Counted from the first letter of the stretch, positions 17,821-27,782 are shown. The stretch is 35,349 nucleotides of DNA from an uncultured Collinsella sp. (GCA_902488525.1 CABTWP010000018.1:1-35349), one strand, 5' to 3'. Translations and numbers: made by a program. Notes: generated by a model from the sequence alone, not told the origin.

Positions 17821-17895
17821 CATAAGTTGCGGTGAAATAGGGACTGTTTATGCGGTTAAAGCCGTAAATCAATCCCTATTTCACCGCAACTTATG
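17821..17895. repeat. Palindrome family 2, copy 1
   Basis: A 23-bp perfect inverted repeat (17821-17843 with 17873-17895), core AAGTTGCGGTGAAATA, around a 29-base loop. It lies between the convergent ends of the regulator gene and the PLP-fold gene. Related copies occur at 27783-27849 and 29013-29079. Confidence 0.9.
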
Positions 17896-17913
17896 GAGTT
17901 GAGGATGATTTAG

Positions 17914-18906
17914 CTAGTTGCGGAGGGCATTATCTAGGGTGGCGGCCACGATCAAGGGGTCGTCGGTGCCGGCGAAGAGGCGGACGGTGGTACCCTGCTT
18001 GCCGCGTGGGGCCGAAAGGCGCGTCGTTGCGCCGCCGGCGGGCGACGTGCGAAACTCCCCCGGCAAAGCATCGAACAGCTCTCCCGCGCTACGCTCGATA
18101 AGATCAAATTCAACTGCCGGGCCAAAGCCGTGCTCGAGGATTCCCGTTGAAACCGAATGGTCGGGATGCGAGCTCAGCCCGGGATAGCGCACGTTGCGCA
18201 CCATCTCATTGGCGGCCAGATACTCGGCCAGCGCACGTGCGCGGTCGAAATGCGCCTGCATGCGGACATCGAGCGAGTCCAGCCCGCGCTCCAGCACACC
18301 GGCCTCGTCAGCAGGCATATCAAGCTTGGCCAAGCCACAGCCCTCAAGCAGGGCATGCGCGCACTCGGCAGCAGCATCCACACGATGGCGCTTGAGCTGC
18401 GAGCGCGCCACCGAAGCGGCAACGAGCTTGCGCGGCGCCTTACCAGCACACACGCGGTCGAGCGCCTCGAGCAACAGCGCAGCACCTAGCCGCAGCGGAT
18501 CGCAGCCAAAAGCCGATACCACGGTGTTGTCCACAACCAGCAGCGCATGGGCCTCACGCGCGGCGCGTCCTAACGCTCGCAGATCGGGCACGCGCAGTCC
18601 AAACCCGCCAATAGAGTTGACGAACCACCACAGGTGCGGCCCCTCGACCTCAAACGAAGCATCAAAGCCCTCGGACGCAGCGGCAAACGCCTCGGCGGAC
18701 GGCGAGCCCACGAGCACAACATCGCAGCCATCAAAGCCGCTCGCAAACGCATCGGCAAAGTCATCCGCAAAGGCCACCAGGCGATCGCCGGGCCGTACAA
18801 TCCCCAGCAACGACAGCGCTGCCGGCACATGCGACGCCGCAAGCAACCGCGCCTCACGCGCGCTGGCCCTCAAAGCCCAGGCCTCTTCTAGCTGCTGTAC
18901 GCCCAT
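17914..18906 (-). CDS. Degenerate Cys/Met-metabolism PLP-fold protein lacking the catalytic lysine
   Basis: The 330-residue protein has the layout of the cystathionine gamma-synthase / methionine gamma-lyase family. Seen are LLVVDNTVVSAFGCDPLRLGA (the DNT and GAD region), LERGLDSLDVRMQAHFDRARALAEYL, VRYPGLSSHPDH and a C-terminal VRLFAGTDDPLIVAATLDNAL. Where active members have S-x-T-K with the PLP-binding lysine, this protein reads LLLEALDRVCAG: Arg stands in the Lys position. The N-terminal part is also shortened (family about 380-400). It may be a non-enzymatic relative or one with changed chemistry. The ATG at 18906 has GGAGGGAAGGTG upstream and is preferred to the longer frame from 18957. 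Confidence 0.7.
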   Translation of the reverse strand: MGVQQLEEAWALRASAREARLLAASHVPAALSLLGIVRPGDRLVAFADDFADAFASGFDGCDVVLVGSPSAEAFAAASEGFDASFEVEGPHLWWFVNSIGGFGLRVPDLRALGRAAREAHALLVVDNTVVSAFGCDPLRLGAALLLEALDRVCAGKAPRKLVAASVARSQLKRHRVDAAAECAHALLEGCGLAKLDMPADEAGVLERGLDSLDVRMQAHFDRARALAEYLAANEMVRNVRYPGLSSHPDHSVSTGILEHGFGPAVEFDLIERSAGELFDALPGEFRTSPAGGATTRLSAPRGKQGTTVRLFAGTDDPLIVAATLDNALRN

Positions 18907-18932
18907 ACGGCACCTTCCCTCCAAAACAAAAA

Positions 18933-18963
18933 CCCACGATGCGGATGTTTCCCACATCGTAGG
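18933..18963 (-). terminator. Terminator after the sucrose-6-phosphate hydrolase gene
   Basis: The minus-strand stem CCTACGATG/CATCGTGGG, with one wobble, is followed by TTTTTGTTTT. It lies about 40 bases after the GH32 stop and directly before the next minus-strand gene, so that gene probably depends on read-through or a weak promoter of its own. Confidence 0.65.
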
Positions 18964-19001
18964 CTACGGCTGCAGTATAGCGCCGATATGCGACGAATCG
19001 C

Positions 19002-20543
19002 CTAGATGTTGAGCGCGTGGTAGGTCACATTCGCGCCCGGAGCGTCAACGGTCACGCCATAGGCCTCGGGATAGATGCGCGTCGAAAACACGAGCGAGCC
19101 ATCGTTCACAAACACCTCGACCGACGAGACATCGCCAACAATGCGCACGTTACGAACCTCGTCGACGGACTCCCAGCGCACAGTACGACCGCAGCCGGCA
19201 GAAGCGCGGCCCTCATCGGTAAATCGCATCTCAAAGCGCGGGGGCAGTTCGTCCTCAGCGGGCACAAACGCCAGCTTCAGCTCGCCATCAACGGTCGCGG
19301 TAAACGCGCCGTCGACACCGTCAACAACAACATCAAAGCAGGTATCGCCGGCAACCTCCAACGAGCCCGCCCCCACACGCACCGAGGCATAATGGTGCTC
19401 AATCTCGCGCGCCGGCTGCTGCAGCACCACGCCGTCGACACCGGCTGTGAGCTCACGCGGCACCGTCATGCAGTGCTGCCAGCCGCACGCTACGGTGGGC
19501 GCGTTGTCATAGGTCGGCTCATCGGGCATGCCCATCCAGCCGATCAAAATGTGGCGACCATCCTCGGACGTAAACTCCTGAGGAGCATAGAAGTCAAAAC
19601 CGGCGTCCCACAGGCGGAACTCGCCCAGCTCATAAGCGTCCTTGCCACCAGTGATGTCGCCCGATACAGGCATGTAGCCAGCGGCATACACGTTGCCGCG
19701 GTCCCAACGGCCGCCCTCGAGGCCCTGGGGCGAGAAGGACAGCCACTTCGCCGGCACACCGCCATCCGACTCAAGCTCAAGGTATCCCGGGCACTCCCAC
19801 ATAAAGCCAAAGCGCTCGGGCGTGGAAAGGCGGCTTTCGAGCTCCCAGCTCAGCATATCGGCCGAGCCATACACCAAGATCTCGCCCACATCGCGCCCGG
19901 CACCTTCGCCGTGCATCGCACAAAAACGGCTTTCGACATGCGGCCCGTCCACGCGACGACGCGCGCCCAGCACCATGTGGTAACGCCCATCATCATCGCG
20001 CCACACCTTGGGATCACGCACGTGGCAGGTCAGATCGTCGGGATAATCCTCGGACGCCAGCACCACGCGCTTTTGGCTGAACTCCCGACCGGCAAGGCCA
20101 TCAACGCTCTCGACATAAACAGTATCGGCGCGACGGCCGGTATTGACGTAGTCGTACGTGCCGTCCGCATCGGAAAGCTTAACGTTGCCCGTATAGAGCA
20201 CGCGAATGCGGCCGTCCTCGGCAAGCGCGGAGCCTGAATACACGCCATGGCAATCGAACGGCTCGTCGGGCAGCAGCGGGGCGCCAACATATTCCCAGTT
20301 CATAAGGTCGCGGCTTGTGGCATGGCCCCACATCTTTACGCCGCCGTTCACATCAAACGGGGCATACTGGAAGTACGCGTGAAACACGCCGCCCGCTTGG
20401 CAAAGACCGTTGGGGTCGTTGAGCCAGCCCGCCGGCGGCATAATATGGAAGCGCTGGCCATACGCGCCATGACCGCACTCAGAGGCGGCGGCGTCAACAG
20501 CGGCGACCAGCTTTGCAAGGTCGCGACCAAGTGCATTAGACAT
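19002..20543 (-). CDS. scrB: Sucrose-6-phosphate hydrolase (glycoside hydrolase family 32)
   Basis: Family GH32 beta-fructosidase, expected to cleave sucrose 6-phosphate, the product of a sucrose PTS, into glucose 6-phosphate and fructose. The 513-residue protein shows the three family motifs: WLNDPNG with the nucleophile Asp43, RDP with Asp177, and WECPGY with the acid/base Glu250. The N-terminal five-bladed propeller is followed by a C-terminal beta-sandwich (from about residue 400, ending SLVFSTRIYPEAYGVTVDAPG). There is no signal peptide, which fits a cytoplasmic phospho-sugar hydrolase; an intracellular invertase or fructan-oligomer role cannot be excluded. AGGA lies before the ATG. The neighbouring upstream permease gene is truncated. 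Confidence 0.93.
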   Translation of the reverse strand: MSNALGRDLAKLVAAVDAAASECGHGAYGQRFHIMPPAGWLNDPNGLCQAGGVFHAYFQYAPFDVNGGVKMWGHATSRDLMNWEYVGAPLLPDEPFDCHGVYSGSALAEDGRIRVLYTGNVKLSDADGTYDYVNTGRRADTVYVESVDGLAGREFSQKRVVLASEDYPDDLTCHVRDPKVWRDDDGRYHMVLGARRRVDGPHVESRFCAMHGEGAGRDVGEILVYGSADMLSWELESRLSTPERFGFMWECPGYLELESDGGVPAKWLSFSPQGLEGGRWDRGNVYAAGYMPVSGDITGGKDAYELGEFRLWDAGFDFYAPQEFTSEDGRHILIGWMGMPDEPTYDNAPTVACGWQHCMTVPRELTAGVDGVVLQQPAREIEHHYASVRVGAGSLEVAGDTCFDVVVDGVDGAFTATVDGELKLAFVPAEDELPPRFEMRFTDEGRASAGCGRTVRWESVDEVRNVRIVGDVSSVEVFVNDGSLVFSTRIYPEAYGVTVDAPGANVTYHALNI

Positions 20544-20606
20544 ATCAAAGTCCTAACGGATCGAAAGTAACAAGACACCAGAGATCGGCACCAGATACGG
20601 GAAACG

Positions 20607-20631
20607 CCCGCGAGCATACGACCCGCGGGCA
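20607..20631 (-). terminator. Hairpin between the permease remnant and scrB
   Basis: GCCCGCG pairs perfectly with CGCGGGC around an 11-base loop, and the minus strand continues GTTTCCC. It could be a weak terminator or a processing site between the two genes. Confidence 0.4.
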
Positions 20632-20650
20632 TCCCCTCAATCAAAAGCTC

Positions 20651-21600
20651 TTAGGCCTGCTCGGAAGTCTTGGACTCGTCCTTGTACAGGACAAACGAGA
20701 CGGCAAAGGAAACCAGCGCGGCGACCGCAAACATGATCGCGTACTGCACGGGCTGGGCCAGGCACAGCAGGATACCGAAGATACCCGTAACGCCCGTGCC
20801 GGAGGCAGCCAGCGAAGTGAGCGCGCAGACCAGGGCGCCGCAGCCACCGCCGATGCAACCGGCGATGAAGGGCTTAAAGAAGCGCAGGTTCACACCAAAG
20901 ATGGCAGGCTCGGTAATGCCCATGAAGGCGGACAGGGCCGAAGGAAGCGCCAGACCCTTGATCTTGGCATCGCGGGTCTTAAAGGCAACGGCGAGCGCGG
21001 CACCACCCTGGGCGATGTTGGCAGCGCTGGCGATGGGCAGCCAATAGGTCACACCATACTGAGCGAGCTGGCCCAGATCGATGGCGGTGTACATCTGGTG
21101 GATACCGGTAACGACCGTGGGGGCATAGAACAGGCCGACGATAAAGGAACCGATGCCAAAGGGCAGGGTGAGCAGGGCCTGAATCAGACCGAGAATGGCG
21201 TTCTCGGCCCACACGAAGATGGGGCCGACGGCAACGAGGGTCACGAGCACGGTCACGAACACCGAGACAAGCGGGGTCACAAAGAGGTCGAACATCTCGG
21301 GAACGATCTTGTGCAGGCGCTTCTCCAAGAAGGCGAGGATGGCGCAGGCGATGACGATCGGGATCACGTGGCCCTGATAGCCAACCCACTCAAAGCTGTA
21401 CACGCCGGGAATGACGGTGACCATGGTCTGCACGCCCTCGGAGGCAACCGTATAGGCGCTCTGCAGCGAGGAGTTGATGAACGCACCACCGACGACGGCG
21501 CCCAGATACGGGTTGGCGCCAAAGGCCTTAGCGGCGGAGTAACCGATCAGGATCTGCAGAATGCCAAAGGACGTGCCCGAGACCAGGTCGGCAATCTTGT
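20651..21600 (-). pseudogene. scrA: 5'-truncated sucrose-type PTS permease (EIIC C-terminal part)
   Basis: The C-terminal roughly 315 residues of a glucose/sucrose-family PTS EIIBC. It begins inside the membrane domain at KIADLVSGTSFGILQILIGYSAAKAFGANPYLGAVVGG and runs on through GSFIVGLFYAPTVVTGIHQMYTAIDL and MGITEPAIFGVNLRFFKPFIAGCIGGG to a normal end. The EIIB domain with its phosphorylated Cys and the first part of EIIC are missing. The only in-frame start (21631) adds MSGFFCCTKRY, which is coded by the terminator next door. Upstream lie two terminators and thrS, with no room for the rest. It could still make a membrane fragment, but sucrose transport by it is unlikely. Confidence 0.75.
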
Positions 21601-21616
21601 ACCTTTTTGTGCAACA

Positions 21617-21645
21617 AAAAAAGCCGCTCAACCAGCGGCTTTTCT
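21617..21645. terminator. Terminator between thrS and the permease remnant
   Basis: AAAGCCGCT (21621-21629) pairs with AGCGGCTTT (21635-21643). T runs follow on both strands (TTTTCTT on plus, TTTTTTTGTTG on minus). It abuts the point where the permease homology begins, so the deletion break lies close to it. Confidence 0.75.
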
Positions 21646-21660
21646 TATTTTGGGATGAAA

Positions 21661-21691
21661 AAGGCGACCGCCCTTTGTGGACGGTCGCCTT
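21661..21691 (-). terminator. Terminator after thrS
   Basis: AAGGCGACCG pairs perfectly with CGGTCGCCTT around an 11-base loop, and the minus strand continues TTTTTC. It lies about 25 bases after the thrS stop. Confidence 0.8.
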
Positions 21692-21714
21692 TGTTAATTG
21701 TTATGAAGTTTGCC

Positions 21715-23478
<1,764 letters not shown>

Positions 23479-23505
23479 GGGTATGTTTTCTCCTCTCGGA
23501 TGCCT

Positions 23506-23548
23506 GATGCAAGTGCGTGCGATGCGCTCGGCGTTTTTGACTTGCATC
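23506..23548 (-). promoter_or_regulatory. Inverted repeat across the thrS transcript start
   Basis: GATGCAAGT (23506-23514) and ACTTGCATC (23540-23548) are perfect complements 25 bases apart. One arm lies at the expected thrS start site and the other 17 bases before the ribosome-binding site. It could be a leader stem or a regulator binding site; no T-box sequence was recognised. Confidence 0.45.
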
Positions 23549-23576
23549 ATTATAGGCAGGTTGCCTTGGTATACAA
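23549..23576 (-). promoter_or_regulatory. Sigma-70 promoter of thrS
   Basis: The minus strand has TTGTAT (23571-23576) and a perfect TATAAT (23549-23554) with 16 bases between. The expected start is near 23542, giving a leader of about 63 bases. Confidence 0.75.
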
Positions 23577-23578
23577 GC

Positions 23579-23607
23579 GCCCGCCGCACCTTAATGGCAC
23601 GGCGGGC
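23579..23607. terminator. Hairpin between the zinc-ribbon gene and thrS
   Basis: GCCCGCCG pairs with CGGCGGGC, with two further inner pairs around TTAAT. It lies directly upstream of the thrS -35 box and about 95 bases after the zinc-ribbon gene stop. The T run (GATTTTC) is on the plus strand, so termination of the minus-strand gene here is uncertain. Confidence 0.4.
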
Positions 23608-23702
23608 GATTTTCTACGCATGCTTCATCGTGTGGGCGGGACGCGCGGTGCCCGTGACATGCGGCGTGCTCGTGGCTTGCGGCCGGCCCGGCGATGGATG
23701 CG

Positions 23703-24134
23703 TTACTGGATGCGAGTTCGGCAGTAGGGGCAGACCTTCCAGTGCGCATCGAGCGGGCGATGGCAGCTGGGGCAGACGTTGCGAACCTGGGTATCGCACA
23801 CCGGGCAAACGACGAAGTCCTTCTCGATGGGCGCGCCGCACTGCGGGCAGGTGCCGTACTGGGCAAGCTGGCGCTCGCGCAGGGCCATGTCCAGCTCCTG
23901 CTCCTCGCGGTCGGACGCGTAGGAGTGCGGGCGCAGGACCAGGTAGGCGATGAGGCCCACGAACGGGATGAGGGCGATGATGCCCCATGCCACGTAGGCG
24001 CTGGCGCCGCGGCGGCGAGCGTCGATGAACACATAGACGACCGACAGCACGTACAGGGCGATGATAAAGCCAACAAAGGCATAGACGACGCCCATGAGCT
24101 GCGGCGACATGAGCTCGGAGATGTACTTGGACAT
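23703..24134 (-). CDS. Membrane protein with two C-terminal zinc ribbons
   Basis: A 143-residue protein with two predicted membrane helices (about 12-37 and 45-68). The second, AYVAWGIIALIPFVGLIAYLVLRPH, looks like the PLDc_N-type membrane hairpin. A charged linker follows, then a double zinc ribbon with Cys at 96, 99, 110, 113 and at 121, 124, 135, 138 (CPQC, CPVC, CPSC, CPYC). The ATG at 24134 has AAAGGT upstream and is preferred over the longer frame from 24179. Proteins of this layout are common but not characterised; the ribbons probably face the cytoplasm and mediate protein contacts (inference). It is a single-gene unit. Confidence 0.8.
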   Translation of the reverse strand: MSKYISELMSPQLMGVVYAFVGFIIALYVLSVVYVFIDARRRGASAYVAWGIIALIPFVGLIAYLVLRPHSYASDREEQELDMALRERQLAQYGTCPQCGAPIEKDFVVCPVCDTQVRNVCPSCHRPLDAHWKVCPYCRTRIQ

Positions 24135-24234
24135 TACGGATACCTTTCGGAATATTAACAGTCCGGTCAAGTTTACCACGGGGTTTGTTTATATGGGACC
24201 ACGGCCGGGTACGGGGCCGGCGCGGACACAAACA

Positions 24235-24372
24235 TCTCAATCTGTAACAGCTGGGAGCGGAATCCGGGTCTAGATGTTACAGAACGAGACAAACGGAGAA
24301 CCCGCCAGACTAACGTCTCAATCTGTAACATCTGGAACCCGAATCCTCGTCTAACTGTTACAGATCGAGACG
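24235..24372. repeat. Tandem pair of inverted repeats (palindrome family 3)
   Basis: Two palindromes lie 81 bases apart. Copy A has 15-base arms (24235-24249 and 24275-24289, two mismatches) and copy B has 17-base arms (24314-24330 and 24356-24372, one mismatch). Both carry TCTCAATCTGTAACA on the left and TGTTACAGA-CGAGA on the right, around a 25-base loop sharing CGAATCC/GGAATCC and GTCTA. They occupy much of the 406-base gap between the zinc-ribbon and oxidoreductase genes; apart from the promoter-like and dyad sequences at 24473-24523, nothing else was recognised there. Confidence 0.85.
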
Positions 24373-24472
24373 AACGGTTGCCGTAGTTGTCGGCAGACGA
24401 GGTCGCCGATGGTCCTGTGTCTCCCCTCGCCTGCCGTTGGCGGATGCAGCGGGGCTGTTCGCCGCATTGCCG

Positions 24473-24501
24473 CTGCACTGGGGGCGTACAGACCGTAGGA
24501 T
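24473..24501 (+). promoter_or_regulatory. Possible promoter of the oxidoreductase operon
   Basis: CTGCAC and TAGGAT lie 17 bases apart, ending 40 bases before the GTG start. Directly downstream, TTGAC-GGCCT-GTCAA (24509-24523) is a perfect dyad that could be an operator. The -35 match is weak. Confidence 0.3.
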
Positions 24502-24540
24502 GGTTTTATTGACGGCCTGTCAACTTGTCTGGGAGGCACC

Positions 24541-25998
24541 GTGGCAGAAACGTTTGATATCGCAATTGTGGGCGCGGGCATCACCGGATGCGCCATCGCG
24601 CGGCAACTCGCGCGGTTTGACCTGTCCATTTGCGTAGTCGAGGCGGCTAACGATATTGCGCTAGGCGCGTCGAAGGCCAACGGCGGCCTGGTGCACGCCG
24701 GCTACGATCCGACACCGGGCACGGTTAAGGCGCAGGTCAACGCCCGTGGCTGCGAATTGTACGGTACGTGGGCACAGGAGCTGGACTTTCTGTTCTGCCG
24801 CACCGGGTCGATGGTGTTGGGCTTCAACGACGAGGACCGCGCGCATCTGGAGCAGCTGCGTAGCAATGGCCTTGCCAACGGCGTGCCCGAGCTGTCGATC
24901 GTCGGACCCGACCGCATCCATGAACTTGAGCCGCGCGCCAGTGCCGATGCGACGTGTGCGTTGTGGTGCCCCTCGACCGGGTTTGTCGACCCGTTTGAGG
25001 TTGCCATCGCCGCGCTGGAAAACGCCGTGGCCAACGGGGTGACGTTTATGCGGTCTGCGCCAGTGGAGGCCATAGAAGTTGCCGGCTCGGATGACGGAGC
25101 CGCGCGCTTTACGCTGGCGACCCCCGCTGGCAACGTGCGCTGCCGCTACCTGATCAACGCCGCGGGCAACGGCGCCGCCGACATCTCGCATATGGCGGGC
25201 GCCGAGGAGTTCCAGATGGTCTGGCGTCAGGGCAACATCGTGGTGCTGGACAAGGAGCCACGCACGCTCATGCCACTCTACCCCGTACCGACGCCGGTGT
25301 CGAAGGGCGTTATCGTGACGGGCACCGTGCACGGCAACACCGTGATTACCGCCACGGCCGCCGTGCGCGAGCCGGGCGACACGCAGACCTATGCGAGCGA
25401 TGTGAATGCGCTGCTGACCGGCGCGCGCAAGCTGGTGCCCGATCTGGATACGCGCCGCGTGGTGCGCGCATTTGCCGGCGGGCGTCCGGTCATTCAGGGA
25501 ACAAACGATTTCTTTATTGGACAGTCGGCTGTGGTGCCGGGGCTGTTCCAGGCGGCGGGCATTCAGTCGCCGGGTGTGGCGAGCGCGCCGGCCATTGCCG
25601 AGCGCATGGAGCTTGTGATGCGCGAGGCGGGCGTGGAGCTGCACGAGCGGACGGACTGGAACCCAATTCGCCGCGCGCCGGACGACTTTGACCGCGCACC
25701 GCTGGCGCGCAAGGAAGAGCTAATCGAGTCCGACCCCGCGTGGGGCCAGATTGTCTGCCGCTGCGAGACGGTGCCCGAGGCCGAGATTGTGGCTGCGATT
25801 CGGCGCCAGCCAGGCGCGGTTTCGGTCGAGGGCGTCAAGCGCCGCTGTCGCGCCGGCATGGGCCGGTGCCAAAGCGGCTTTTGCCAAAGCCGTGTGGTGG
25901 CGATTCTTGCCCGCGAGTTGGGCTGCGACCCTAGCGAGGTGCTGTTAGAGGATGCCGGATCTTGGCTGGTCGAGGGACCGCTGAAGGGGGTGCGCTAG
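24541..25998 (+). CDS. GlpA-like FAD-dependent dehydrogenase with BFD-type [2Fe-2S] domain
   Basis: A 485-residue flavoprotein of the DAO/GlpA family, probably oxidising sn-glycerol 3-phosphate or a similar 2-hydroxy compound. The FAD-binding motif is IVGAGITGCAIARQLARF (G11, G13, G16). KANGGLVHAGYDPTPGT matches the substrate/flavin region, and FAGGRPVIQG plus GLFQAAGIQSPGVASAPAIAE close the FAD site. The C-terminal part has a BFD-like cluster with Cys406, 408, 443 and 448. The start is GTG with GGGAGG upstream. It is followed after one base by a second flavoprotein and then a DUF1667 gene, a combination known from Firmicutes and Thermotoga glycerol-utilisation loci. Substrate is by analogy. 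Confidence 0.85.
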   Translation: MAETFDIAIVGAGITGCAIARQLARFDLSICVVEAANDIALGASKANGGLVHAGYDPTPGTVKAQVNARGCELYGTWAQELDFLFCRTGSMVLGFNDEDRAHLEQLRSNGLANGVPELSIVGPDRIHELEPRASADATCALWCPSTGFVDPFEVAIAALENAVANGVTFMRSAPVEAIEVAGSDDGAARFTLATPAGNVRCRYLINAAGNGAADISHMAGAEEFQMVWRQGNIVVLDKEPRTLMPLYPVPTPVSKGVIVTGTVHGNTVITATAAVREPGDTQTYASDVNALLTGARKLVPDLDTRRVVRAFAGGRPVIQGTNDFFIGQSAVVPGLFQAAGIQSPGVASAPAIAERMELVMREAGVELHERTDWNPIRRAPDDFDRAPLARKEELIESDPAWGQIVCRCETVPEAEIVAAIRRQPGAVSVEGVKRRCRAGMGRCQSGFCQSRVVAILARELGCDPSEVLLEDAGSWLVEGPLKGVR

Positions 25999-25999
25999 G

Positions 26000-27346
26000 A
26001 TGGCAGAACTCAAATCGAGCGCGATTGATTGCAGCGTCGTAGAAGCCGTACAAACGCAAGCCTTCGACGTGGTCGTTATCGGCGGAGGCCCCGCCGGCAT
26101 GGCGGCCGCGCTGGCCGCGCATAAGGCCGGAGCGCGCGTGGCCATCGTGGAGCGCGAGCAGCACCTGGGCGGAATCCTCCGCCAGTGCATCCACCCTGGC
26201 TTTGGCCTGTCGCACTTTAAACAGGAACTCACCGGTCCCGAGTACGCGCAGCGCTTTATCGACCAGGCGCACGCAACCGACATTACACTGTTCCTGAACA
26301 GCATGGTGATTGGGATTGATTCAGGCGAGTCTGCGGTTGACACCGCGGTCCACACCGTCACGCTCATGAGCCCTGCCGGCATGCTGCAGCTCACCGGGCA
26401 CGCGATCGTCCTTGCCATGGGTTGCCGTGAGCGCACCCGCAGCGAGATTAAGATCCCCGGCAGCCGTCCCGCCGGCGTGTTTACGGCCGGCCTGGCGCAG
26501 CGATACATCAATATCGAAAATCTCAAGCCCGGCTCGCGTGCCGTCATTTTGGGCTCGGGCGATATCGGGCTGATCATGGCACGCCGCTGCACGCTCGAGG
26601 GGATTTCGGTCGAGGGCGTGTACGAGCTCATGCCGTACGCTAACGGCCTGCGCCGCAATGTTAAGAATTGCCTGGACGACTTTGGCATTCCGCTGCACCT
26701 GTCCACCACCGTCACACGCGTGATCGGCCACGACCGCGTGGAGGCCGTCGAGGTAAGCCAAGTCGACGAGAACCTGGTGCCCATTGCCGGAACGGAGCGC
26801 ATCGTTCCGTGCGACACGCTGCTGCTTTCGGTGGGCTTGATTCCCGAGAACGAGCTTTCGGTTGCCGCAGGCGTTGAGCTTGACCCGCGCACGCGCGGCG
26901 CCGTGGTGGACCAGAGCCTGCAGACGGGCGTGCCGGGCATCTTTGCCTGCGGCAATGTGCTGCATGTGCACGACCTAGCCGACAACGTGACGACCGAGTC
27001 CGAGAGGGCTGGCGCAGCTGCAGCGGCGTACGCGCTGGGGACCGACGCGGGCGCCGTTCCGAACTGCGAGCTCACCGTCTTCCCTGCCGGCATCGCGGGC
27101 TACGCGCTGCCGGGGCGCATGACGTCTGTGGCGCTCACCAAACTCAACTTCCGCGTGCGCCGACCGGTCGACGCCGCCCGCGTGAGGATCTTGGCCGACG
27201 GCGAGGAACTGTTCGCCGGCAAGGTCCGCGCGTTTAAGCCGAGCGTTATGGAAAGTTTCCCACTGCCGTCAAAGGTGATTCAACGCGCACTCGAACTGGG
27301 TGCAAGCGAGATCGTCCTGTCCGTCGACCCCGTTGAGGAGGCGTAG
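26000..27346 (+). CDS. FAD/NAD(P)-dependent oxidoreductase, partner of the GlpA-like protein
   Basis: A 448-residue pyridine-nucleotide-disulphide-type oxidoreductase. It has an N-terminal FAD motif VVVIGGGPAGMAAALAAHKAG, a GGILRQCIHPGFGL segment and a central NAD(P) motif VILGSGDIGLIMARRCTLEG. A second FAD contact is ACGNVLHVHDLADNVTTE. A C-terminal extension of about 80 residues follows. In triads of this kind this protein is thought to pass electrons from the GlpA-like subunit to NAD or another carrier (inference). GGGGGTG precedes the ATG, which begins 1 base after the previous stop; the operon continues after 4 bases with the DUF1667 gene. Confidence 0.85.
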   Translation: MAELKSSAIDCSVVEAVQTQAFDVVVIGGGPAGMAAALAAHKAGARVAIVEREQHLGGILRQCIHPGFGLSHFKQELTGPEYAQRFIDQAHATDITLFLNSMVIGIDSGESAVDTAVHTVTLMSPAGMLQLTGHAIVLAMGCRERTRSEIKIPGSRPAGVFTAGLAQRYINIENLKPGSRAVILGSGDIGLIMARRCTLEGISVEGVYELMPYANGLRRNVKNCLDDFGIPLHLSTTVTRVIGHDRVEAVEVSQVDENLVPIAGTERIVPCDTLLLSVGLIPENELSVAAGVELDPRTRGAVVDQSLQTGVPGIFACGNVLHVHDLADNVTTESERAGAAAAAYALGTDAGAVPNCELTVFPAGIAGYALPGRMTSVALTKLNFRVRRPVDAARVRILADGEELFAGKVRAFKPSVMESFPLPSKVIQRALELGASEIVLSVDPVEEA

Positions 27347-27350
27347 AGCC

Positions 27351-27746
27351 ATGAGCACGAACGCGATCGAGACGCTCAAGTTCAACTGCACGACCTGCCC
27401 ATCCGAATGCCTTCTGACCGTAGAGGTAGAGCGTGAAGCAGACGGCGTGGCAGAGGTGCGCTCCGTGGCCGGCAACAGTTGCCCGCGCGGTGATAAGTTC
27501 GCACATCAGGAACTCATCTGCCCCATGCGCGTGCTCACCACCACCGTGGCCGTATCTGGCGGCGACGAAGCCCTGCTCCCCGTGCGTACAGCCGAAGCCA
27601 TCCCGCTGGCGCTCCACACCCAGGCCATGGACCTCATCCGCGGCCTAGTCGTCAACGCCCCCATCCGCATGGGCGACGTAGTCCTACCCAACCTCCTAGA
27701 CACCGGTACCGACCTAATCGCCAGCATGGACATCGACCCAGCCTAA
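27351..27746 (+). CDS. DUF1667 cysteine-rich protein
   Basis: A 131-residue protein with a Cys-rich N-terminus (Cys 13, 16, 20, then 44 and 57; FNCTTCPSECLL and NSCPRGDKFAHQELICPMRVLTTTV). This is the typical start of the DUF1667 family, which accompanies the two flavoproteins before it. The Cys pattern suggests an iron-sulfur or zinc site and a role in electron transfer of the complex (inference). The ATG at 27351 has GAGGAG 10 bases upstream and is preferred over the longer frame. It is the last gene of the operon. No glycerol kinase or facilitator gene is adjacent. Confidence 0.85.
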   Translation: MSTNAIETLKFNCTTCPSECLLTVEVEREADGVAEVRSVAGNSCPRGDKFAHQELICPMRVLTTTVAVSGGDEALLPVRTAEAIPLALHTQAMDLIRGLVVNAPIRMGDVVLPNLLDTGTDLIASMDIDPA

Positions 27747-27782
27747 GCAGCGCATTTAGAACGGGACTTCATCCCCCTCTGC

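Noticed and set aside
24235..24372. CRISPR array
   Set aside because: Only two units, each an inverted repeat with a related rather than unique middle, and no cas genes.
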